From Bacteroidales bacterium UBA2764 (GTDB lineage Bacteria > Bacteroidota > Bacteroidia > Bacteroidales > Paludibacteraceae), in contig DEIW01000063.1 in NCBI GenBank assembly GCA_002352705.1, positions 1 through 7,043 on the forward strand: a stretch of 7,043 bases of DNA, given 5' to 3'. Both the position numbers and the translations under genes were made by a program. Numbering within the stretch: position 1 is the first letter of the stretch; each line of letters opens with the position of its first letter. Shown piece by piece: positions 1 through 5,902 of this stretch. A model generated the notes under the pieces. The model was given only the letters and a program-made list of their open reading frames with translations, was not told where the DNA came from and did no database searches.

Positions 1-42
1 AAAAAATATTTTAAATATACAACAACATTAATTTTAACCACA
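1..42 (+). promoter_or_regulatory. AT-rich leader of the pectinesterase gene
   Basis: The 42 bases before the first start codon contain only about six G or C bases, much less than the coding sequence that follows, so this is the end of an intergenic region. The bases just before the ATG are A-rich with no GGAGG-like ribosome binding site, which is usual in Bacteroidota. I do not see a clear Bacteroidota promoter (a TTTG box near -33 and TAnnTTTG near -7); it may lie left of the window edge. Confidence 0.35.
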
Positions 43-105
43 ATGAAAAAAACACTATTATTAGTGGCCTCCGCTATAGTAAGCGCAGGCATGTGGGCGC
101 AAGCG
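43..105 (+). other. Sec signal peptide of the pectinesterase
   Basis: The first 21 residues have a Lys-Lys start, a hydrophobic core (LLLVASAIVSAG) and a small-residue AQA cleavage motif at 19-21, a type I signal peptidase site. There is no lipobox cysteine, so the product is expected to be released into the periplasm or exported further rather than lipidated. Cleavage after A21 is inferred. Confidence 0.8.
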
Positions 106-2364
106 AGCAGAATGGACACCATCGCTTACTATGCGTTTCCAGAATCCGAATGGATGAGTAACACCAGCGGTAAAGATGTAGCCGGTGTAAATTGTACGGT
201 AGATTTCACCGGAATTGGCAACAAAGCCAGCAATGCCCAGGAAATTGACGGCATCTACTACCTCAAATTCACAGGTGACGGCTCGTATGTTACTTTGAAG
301 CCAACAGGCGGTGAGCAAGTAAAACCCGGTGACTCCGTGTTTGTCGTAATGGGTCACAACTCTAAACGTGAGTTAGGTGTATATCTGAAAGTCCGTGAGA
401 CCGGCACATGGGTGTCTGCTACGCAAACGGCCAACGGAGAGATTGTAACAGCCAAGGCAAAAATCTCCCGTGACGATATCAACGATGACGGTTCGCTGTC
501 TTTCTACCGCAAAAACGGTAACACTACTTTCGTACGTTCGTTCCTCGTTACGCGCGACCCGAATGCGGCTGCGGCTACGCACTATTTCATTACTTATTAC
601 GATCAAAACGGCAAGAAGTTGGAATTGGATTCCATAGCAGTAAGTGCGCCGGTAATGTCATTCAAATACGGCGAGGCTGATCTTCCTGCAGTTCCGGAAG
701 GAATGAAATTCCGCGGATGGTATACAGCCAACGGCCGTCGTGTAGTAGAAGGCGAGACCTTGGAAGGCGACTTGGTAGTTTATGCGCTTGTAACGCCAAT
801 AGAGAAAGCGACCTCCACCGCCCGCTATATCTATAATCTGACAAATCAGTATTTCTATCAGGATGACCATGAGTGCTTCGAAGCCGAGGGCGGCGCATGG
901 ACCTCAACCAATGACGGTTGGACATTCTCAGCCGGAGGAAACATCAAACTGACGATATCTGATCATGCCTATGTAGAGATTACCCAAAACGGTACGACCA
1001 GCAAGGAGTATTATGAGGGACAAAACACCGTGACTTTTAATTTCGCCTCAGAGACCAAAGTGAAAAACGTGACGATATACAATGTAGTAAGCGAGGTTCA
1101 GAAAGAGAACGGCTATTACCAGATTCCTGCAAATGATGCCAATTCATTGCTGATGGTACTCCAACAACTCGAAGCAGGCGACAAGATTTTCCTGCCGAAC
1201 GGCGTATATGATTTTGGCGAAAAGACACTGACAGAGATTAATAAAAATAATATCTCTATCATCGGTCAATCAACCGAAGGTGTAATCATCAAGAATGCCG
1301 CTCCAACAGCCGGTATCAGTGCAACCGCAACACTCCGAATTGCGAAAAACGTCAGCGGTACGTATCTTCAGGATCTTACTATCGAGAATGATTTTGACTA
1401 CTACAAGAATAATGAAGGACAGGCTGTAACTTTATGGGATCAGGGAACACGTACCGTTTGCAAGAACGTACGTCTGCTCTCTTATCAGGATACGTATTAC
1501 AGCAATCTGCAAGGTGCTGTCAAATATTTTGAGGACTGCGAAATTCACGGAACGGTAGATTTTATCTGTGGCGACGGTAGCGTTTATTTCAAGAACAACC
1601 TGTTGGTAGGCGAGAAACGTAATACAGCCGGAACGGGTTCAATCGCTCTGACTGCTAACAATGGCGTGGAAACAGATAAAGGATATGTGTTCGAGGGCTG
1701 CACTGTTCAATCCAAGTGTGCAGCAGTCAGTCTTGGCCGAGCATGGAATAACACCCCGAAAGCAGCATTCCTGAATACGCTTGTAGATTATAGCGAAGGA
1801 GAGTTTGCGTTTGAAAGCAACGGTATTCAACGCTGGACGAAAGAACTGATGAGCGAAACAACTTTGTGGCCGGTATTCGGCGAGTATAATACTCATTTAG
1901 CAGACGGTACCGTTCTTACTCCGACCACGAATGTTGTTACCTTTAATCAGAAGGCTCCCAAGACAGGCACTCAAGACCAAGAGACAGTTCTGAGTGCAGA
2001 GCAGGCGGCTACTTACCCCATGGAATATACCCTCGGCAACTGGGCAGAGACGGCAAAGGCTGATGCTACGCAGGCAGTGGCATTACCTGTAGCAGAGGAT
2101 GGTATTTATCTGGTGGAAAATCCGGATGGCAACTGTTTTATTACTACTGGCGAGATCCTGAATATGGCAGACCTGATACCGGGGGCAACAATCCGTAGAG
2201 CGAACGCCCGTGGCGGCTTCGGTCTGAAAGCCGGCGAGAAGCCGCAAGGTGTAGAGAACACCAAGACCGCCGAGGCAGTGAAAGCTGTCAAGGTTATCCG
2301 TAACGGACAGGTTGTTATCGTCCGTGACGGAAAAGAGTTCAATGTATTGGGCGCTGAATTATAA
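43..2364 (+). CDS. Secreted multidomain pectin methylesterase (carbohydrate esterase family 8 type)
   Basis: Predicted to de-esterify methylated homogalacturonan, releasing methanol, outside the cytoplasm. Residues 1-21 are a signal peptide ending in AQA. Residues about 25-172 are a beta-rich domain I cannot assign. Residues about 181-249 resemble a Listeria-Bacteroides (InlB B-type) repeat, with FRGWYTANG and a closing LVVYALV strand. Residues about 258-350 are a second unassigned beta-rich domain, possibly carbohydrate-binding. Residues about 357-615 are the right-handed beta-helix pectinesterase: EGQAVTL (Q460), YQDTYY (Q482, D483), GTVDFICG (D506) and LGRAW (R566, W568) match the oxyanion glutamines, acid/base and nucleophile aspartates, and substrate-binding Arg/Trp of the family. 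Residues about 616-735 form a linker ending in RRANARGGFG, and 745-773 a possible sorting tail. At 773 residues it is roughly twice the length of a bare pectinesterase because of the added domains. The next gene starts 19 bases downstream. The enzyme class is well supported; substrate fine specificity is inferred. Confidence 0.9.
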   Translation: MKKTLLLVASAIVSAGMWAQASRMDTIAYYAFPESEWMSNTSGKDVAGVNCTVDFTGIGNKASNAQEIDGIYYLKFTGDGSYVTLKPTGGEQVKPGDSVFVVMGHNSKRELGVYLKVRETGTWVSATQTANGEIVTAKAKISRDDINDDGSLSFYRKNGNTTFVRSFLVTRDPNAAAATHYFITYYDQNGKKLELDSIAVSAPVMSFKYGEADLPAVPEGMKFRGWYTANGRRVVEGETLEGDLVVYALVTPIEKATSTARYIYNLTNQYFYQDDHECFEAEGGAWTSTNDGWTFSAGGNIKLTISDHAYVEITQNGTTSKEYYEGQNTVTFNFASETKVKNVTIYNVVSEVQKENGYYQIPANDANSLLMVLQQLEAGDKIFLPNGVYDFGEKTLTEINKNNISIIGQSTEGVIIKNAAPTAGISATATLRIAKNVSGTYLQDLTIENDFDYYKNNEGQAVTLWDQGTRTVCKNVRLLSYQDTYYSNLQGAVKYFEDCEIHGTVDFICGDGSVYFKNNLLVGEKRNTAGTGSIALTANNGVETDKGYVFEGCTVQSKCAAVSLGRAWNNTPKAAFLNTLVDYSEGEFAFESNGIQRWTKELMSETTLWPVFGEYNTHLADGTVLTPTTNVVTFNQKAPKTGTQDQETVLSAEQAATYPMEYTLGNWAETAKADATQAVALPVAEDGIYLVENPDGNCFITTGEILNMADLIPGATIRRANARGGFGLKAGEKPQGVENTKTAEAVKAVKVIRNGQVVIVRDGKEFNVLGAEL
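583..789 (+). other. Listeria-Bacteroides-type repeat domain within the pectinesterase
   Basis: Residues about 181-249 follow the pattern of the InlB B-repeat/Listeria-Bacteroides repeat: an opening strand ending in YYDQNGK, a YGEADLPAVPEGMKFRGWY centre and a closing GDLVVYALV strand. It is a single diverged copy. Such modules are common in surface and secreted proteins and probably act as spacers or adhesion units; its role here is not known. Confidence 0.55.
1111..1887 (+). other. Pectinesterase catalytic beta-helix domain
   Basis: Residues about 357-615. The domain opens with the LPNGVYDFGEKTL strand typical of the first helix coil and contains the ordered family motifs: Q460, Q482-D483, D506, and R566 with W568. 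The spacing between Q460 and Q482 (22), D483 and D506 (23) and D506 and R566 (60) is close to that of characterised bacterial pectin methylesterases. All key residues are present, so an active enzyme is expected. Confidence 0.88.
2275..2361 (+). other. Possible C-terminal sorting/anchoring tail of the pectinesterase
   Basis: The last 29 residues contain VKVIRNGQVVIVRDGKEF followed by NVLGAEL. A strand, NGQ turn, strand, RDGK turn and short final strand at the very end of a secreted protein is a recurring pattern in Bacteroidales exoproteins. It looks like a shortened relative of type IX secretion C-terminal domains. It follows a low-complexity ENTKTAEAVKA linker. That it acts in secretion is inference. 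Confidence 0.45.
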
Positions 2365-2383
2365 CGGGTAAGAGAAAATAATA

Positions 2384-4048
2384 ATGAATTGGTTTAGCAG
2401 TTTATTTTTTGGCACGGGCATAGCACATTCGATTTTTGTGCTTGCCCTTGCCATTGCTATTGGAATTTTCTTGGGTGCCAAACTCAAGATCAAAGGTATT
2501 ACTCTGGGTATTACTTGGATTCTATTCTGCGCGATCGCGTGCAGCCATTTCGGCATGACGCTTGATCCGTTGGTAGAATCGTTTGCAAAAGACCTGGGAC
2601 TTATCCTGTTTGTCTATTCAATAGGCTTACAGGTAGGTCCGGGTTTCTTTTCGTCGTTCGGCAAAGGCGGTTTGCGTCTGAATATGCTGGCGGCAAGTAT
2701 AGTGGTATTAGGCTGCGTGACGGCGTATGTCATTCATCTGTTGAGCGGTACGGACATCGCGACGATGACCGGTGTGCTCTTCGGCGCCGTGACGAACACT
2801 CCGGGTTTGGGTGCAGCCCAACAGACCTATCAGGATTTGACAGGGATATCCAATCCTGATATCGCTTCGGGTTACGCAATGGCTTACCCGCTCGGTGTGG
2901 TAGGAATACTTTTCTCAATGATGCTTATCAAATGGGTTTTCCGCATCAAGATGGACAAGGAAGAGGAGAAAGTAGCATCCGAGAAAGGCGAAGTGCAGCA
3001 GGTAGAACATTATGATTTGAAACTGACAAATCCTCAGATAGAAGGGTTGCATGTGCGCGATTTAGGATTACTGACTCATGTGACCATTGTCGTGAGCCGC
3101 GTGTTAGACAATCACGGCAACGAGTTTATGCCGGATGCCGAGACACTGCTTCACGTAGGCGACCAAGTACGTCTGGTGACGGACAAGAAGAACGAACGGA
3201 CAGTGCTGCTATTAGGCGAGAAAGCAGATATCCGATGGGATGAGAAAGAGAAAAACATCCACCTTGTGAGCCAACACATAGTGGTGACCAAAGACAAGAT
3301 TAACGGCAAACAGATATGTGATTTGAAAGTGCGTGACGCGTTCCATATCACGATAACCCGTGTGCGCCGTGCCGGTATAGAGCTACTGGCCACGCCGGAA
3401 TTGCGTCTTCAGTTAGGCGACCGTCTGACAGTAGTAGGCGAGAAAGAAGCGGTAGAGAAGATAGCGAAGGCTTTCGGCAACTCCGCCAAGAAACTGGATG
3501 CGCCGAACTTAGCGTCGTTGTTCTTCGGCATCATTTTAGGTGTGACACTGGGTTCTATTCCGTTTGTATTGCCGGGCTTGAGTCAGCCGTTTAAATTAGG
3601 TATAGCCGGCGGTTCGCTGATAGTAGCCATCCTGATGGGAGCTTTCGGTACGAAATGGCATCTGGTAACTTATACCACCACCTCCGCAAACCTGATGATC
3701 CGCGAGATAGGTATCTCACTCTTCCTTGCGTCAGTAGGTTTCGGGGCAGGTAAGAGTTTTATTCCGACCCTCGTAGGCGGCGGTTATGTATGGATAGGTT
3801 ATGGCGTATTGATTACCTTACTGCCTCTGGTTATCATAGGCATAATAGGACGTAAATGGATGAAACTCGATTATTTCTCCCTGATGGGACTGATAGCCGG
3901 TTCAACCACCGATCCTCCGGCACTGGCATACGCCACCTCCCAATCCAGTATGAATGACCGTGCCGCCGTGGCATATTCTACGGTATATCCGTTGACGATG
4001 TTTTTGCGCGTGCTGACAGGACAGTTGATGATTTTATTATTTATCTGA
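2384..4048 (+). CDS. AspT/YidE-type putative transporter with two RCK_C (TrkA_C) domains
   Basis: An inner-membrane protein of the aspartate:alanine exchanger (AAE) superfamily; the substrate cannot be told from sequence. It has hydrophobic helices at about 12-188, a soluble centre at about 189-370 and more helices at about 374-554. The halves are an internal duplication: DLGLILFVYSIGLQVGPGFF (70-89) pairs with EIGISLFLASVGFGAGKSFI (441-460), and GAVTNTPGLGAAQ (134-146) pairs with GSTTDPPALAYA (506-517), both followed by an A(M/V)AY..YPL helix (165-170, 529-537). The centre holds two RCK_C-like domains at about 206-280 and 292-365, each ending in a (V/L)GD(Q/R)(V/L)..V strand (258-265, 345-351), a fold that often binds a regulatory ligand. 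The length of 554 fits the family. The start lies 19 bases after the pectinesterase stop, in an A/G-rich spacer. Its stop codon overlaps the next start. Assignment to the family is strong; function remains generic. Confidence 0.88.
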   Translation: MNWFSSLFFGTGIAHSIFVLALAIAIGIFLGAKLKIKGITLGITWILFCAIACSHFGMTLDPLVESFAKDLGLILFVYSIGLQVGPGFFSSFGKGGLRLNMLAASIVVLGCVTAYVIHLLSGTDIATMTGVLFGAVTNTPGLGAAQQTYQDLTGISNPDIASGYAMAYPLGVVGILFSMMLIKWVFRIKMDKEEEKVASEKGEVQQVEHYDLKLTNPQIEGLHVRDLGLLTHVTIVVSRVLDNHGNEFMPDAETLLHVGDQVRLVTDKKNERTVLLLGEKADIRWDEKEKNIHLVSQHIVVTKDKINGKQICDLKVRDAFHITITRVRRAGIELLATPELRLQLGDRLTVVGEKEAVEKIAKAFGNSAKKLDAPNLASLFFGIILGVTLGSIPFVLPGLSQPFKLGIAGGSLIVAILMGAFGTKWHLVTYTTTSANLMIREIGISLFLASVGFGAGKSFIPTLVGGGYVWIGYGVLITLLPLVIIGIIGRKWMKLDYFSLMGLIAGSTTDPPALAYATSQSSMNDRAAVAYSTVYPLTMFLRVLTGQLMILLFI

Positions 4049-5382
4049 TGCGAGGAACAAACAGAAGCATACTACAACTGGCGGTGCCCAGTATCTTAGC
4101 GAATATCACTATTCCGTTGGTGGGAATAGTTGATACCGCTATCGTGGGTCATTTGAGTTCCGCATCCGCTATCGGCGGCATCGCGATAGGTACGATGCTT
4201 TTTGATCTGCTGTATTGGAATTTTGGTTTTCTTCGTGTCGGAACCAGCGGACTGACGGCTCAAGCCTACGGCCGCGGTGATTTCTCAGAATGCCGTAAGA
4301 TTCTAACACAAAGTCTTACGGTAGCCATAACAGCCGTGGCGTTTATCTGGGCTATCCAATGGCTCTTTGTAACAGCGGTGCTTGCTGTAGTCCCCTGCTC
4401 CGAAGAAGTAGCATCGGTAGCGCGCGAGTATTTCTTCGTGCGTATATGGGCGGCGCCGGCTACGCTGAGTCTATTCACTCTCAAAGGCTGGTTTATCGGC
4501 ATGCAGGATACGAAAAGCCCGATGGCGGTGGATATTCTGGTAAACGTAGTGAATATGATAGCCAGCTACTGCCTTGCCGTCTATACTCCGCTCGGCGTAA
4601 TAGGGGTAGCCTGGGGAACGCTCATCGCTCAATACAGCGGTCTGTTGTTGGCAGGGGTTATTCTGGCGGTTCGTTATTCCGAGGTTTCTATATGCCGAAC
4701 GTTGACCGAGTGGCGCGACGCCATGCGTTGGTCGGAAATCAAACGAATGATGGCACTGAACGGAAATCTGTTTATCAGGTCGTTATGCTTTATGGTGGTG
4801 TACGTCGGCTTTACATCCATAGCCAGTCAGTACGGAGACACAGAACTTGCGATGAGCAGTATATTGATGAAGCTATTCATGTTCTTCTCCTATTTCATTG
4901 ACGGTTTTGCGTACGCAGGCGAGGCACTCGTAGGAAAATCGTTTGGCGAGATTCGCTCTAACGGTAGAAAAAAGAATGTCACTGGAATCGTACACGCACT
5001 TTTCGACTGGTCTTTGTTAATGGGTATCATTTTCTCATTTGTATATGCCTTTTTCGGCTACGAATGTATAGAACTGATGACCTCAGACCCCGTAGTACTG
5101 AACGCTTTCTGGCCGTACCGATACTGGTTAGTGGCGATGCCGATAGTAAGTGCCTTGGCGTTTATGTGGGATGGAATCTATGTAGGAGCTACAGCGGGCG
5201 TACAAATCCGTAACGCCATGATATGGGCGGCGGTGGCTTTCGTAGTATTCTACGCGGCGACATACCGTTTTATCGGAATACAGGCGCTCTATGCAGCTTA
5301 TTTTGCCCATCTTTTCGCGCGTGTGATATACCTTACTGTCAAATGGCGGAAAACAGAAAGCGGTGCAATTAAAGATCTTTGA
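4048..5382 (+). CDS. MATE-family (DinF-like) multidrug/toxin efflux transporter
   Basis: A 444-residue inner-membrane protein with about 12 hydrophobic segments, the usual size for a MATE exporter, which expels cationic drugs or metabolites in exchange for Na+ or H+. The N-terminal helix has the conserved proline (P14), followed by VGIVDTAIVGHL (25-36) and the DinF-subgroup pattern NFGFLRVGTSGLTAQAYGRG (58-77). The second half repeats the layout with DGFAYAGEALVGKSFG (285-300). The ATG shares its A with the TGA of the upstream transporter (TGATG), so translation is probably coupled. The 3' end overlaps the following phosphopantetheinyl transferase by 20 bases. The actual substrate is unknown; DinF relatives have been linked to oxidative stress and bile-salt or drug tolerance, but nothing here identifies it. 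No truncation or frameshift is seen. Confidence 0.9.
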   Translation: MRGTNRSILQLAVPSILANITIPLVGIVDTAIVGHLSSASAIGGIAIGTMLFDLLYWNFGFLRVGTSGLTAQAYGRGDFSECRKILTQSLTVAITAVAFIWAIQWLFVTAVLAVVPCSEEVASVAREYFFVRIWAAPATLSLFTLKGWFIGMQDTKSPMAVDILVNVVNMIASYCLAVYTPLGVIGVAWGTLIAQYSGLLLAGVILAVRYSEVSICRTLTEWRDAMRWSEIKRMMALNGNLFIRSLCFMVVYVGFTSIASQYGDTELAMSSILMKLFMFFSYFIDGFAYAGEALVGKSFGEIRSNGRKKNVTGIVHALFDWSLLMGIIFSFVYAFFGYECIELMTSDPVVLNAFWPYRYWLVAMPIVSALAFMWDGIYVGATAGVQIRNAMIWAAVAFVVFYAATYRFIGIQALYAAYFAHLFARVIYLTVKWRKTESGAIKDL

Positions 5383-5389
5383 TCATATG
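5363..5389 (+). promoter_or_regulatory. Overlapping start region deciding the PPTase N-terminus
   Basis: Two in-frame starts are possible: GTG at 5363, 20 bases inside the MATE gene, and ATG at 5387, 4 bases after the MATE stop (TGA 5380-5382). A purine-rich run (GGCGGAAAACAGAAAG) lies before the GTG, while the bases before the ATG have no such run. The GTG form retains an N-terminal beta strand. Either arrangement implies translational coupling to the MATE gene. Confidence 0.5.
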
Positions 5390-5896
5390 GAGCTCTGCAC
5401 CGCGGCGAAAGTGAACAGAATGCTGCCGAAGGTGTCATCACAGCGTCGTGAGCAAGCGTTGCGATTCAAGCATGAACATGGCCGGTTCTGCTGTTTGAAG
5501 AGTTGGCTGATGTTAGAAGAACTGATAGGTGAGCCAGGTGACTTTCTATATAACGAGAACGGCAAGCCCTATTTGGAAAACAAACCCTATTTCTCCATCA
5601 GCCATTGCAAAGAGGGTATAGCCGTAGCCGTAGATAATCATCCGATAGGGATAGATATAGAAGCGATTCGCCATGCAGAACGTGATTTGATAGAGCGTGT
5701 GATGAACGCAAATGAACGCGCAGGCATGGATGACAGGACTTTTACCCGTCTATGGACGCAAAAAGAGGCTGTTGTCAAAGCAGAAGGAGTAGGTATTCAA
5801 TCTTTTGAGCAATTGCAAAATCTATTGAATAACAGCGAGTGGAGATTGAAGACCGTAGAAACCGAGAAATATATTTATAGTATAGCATACAAATAA
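5363..5896 (+). CDS. Sfp-type 4'-phosphopantetheinyl transferase
   Basis: Predicted to move the 4'-phosphopantetheine arm of coenzyme A onto a serine of an acyl or peptidyl carrier protein, in the cytoplasm. Family motifs are in order: RREQALRFK (28-36), NGKPYL (66-71), FSISHCKEGIAVAV (77-90, with H81), GIDIE (96-100, Mg2+ ligands D98 and E100) and FTRLWTQKEAVVKAEGVGI (127-145, with E135 and K139). At 177 residues it is short for the Sfp group (typically 200-240), but no key motif is missing. The start is GTG at 5363, inside the MATE gene; the alternative ATG at 5387 would drop the first strand (QLKIF) that such proteins normally have, so GTG is preferred. The gene ends 6 bases before dnaX. 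No synthase or carrier protein is in the window, so the target could be the fatty-acid carrier or one encoded elsewhere. Confidence 0.87.
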   Translation: MQLKIFDHMELCTAAKVNRMLPKVSSQRREQALRFKHEHGRFCCLKSWLMLEELIGEPGDFLYNENGKPYLENKPYFSISHCKEGIAVAVDNHPIGIDIEAIRHAERDLIERVMNANERAGMDDRTFTRLWTQKEAVVKAEGVGIQSFEQLQNLLNNSEWRLKTVETEKYIYSIAYK

Positions 5897-5902
5897 CACA
5901 AT

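Noticed and set aside
61..357. A 98-codon minus-strand open frame opposite the pectinesterase N-terminus
   Set aside because: It lies antisense to the signal peptide and first domain, and has no signal peptide, motif or start context of its own.
2365..2383. Possible terminator or promoter between the pectinesterase and the transporter
   Set aside because: The 19-base spacer is purine- and A-rich with no inverted repeat or T-run, and is too short for either a full hairpin terminator or a Bacteroidota -33/-7 promoter.
4359..4901. A 180-codon open frame on the + strand inside the MATE gene
   Set aside because: It is out of frame with a clear MATE protein, is rich in Arg, Gly, Ser and Tyr as expected from a shifted frame, and has no recognisable domain.
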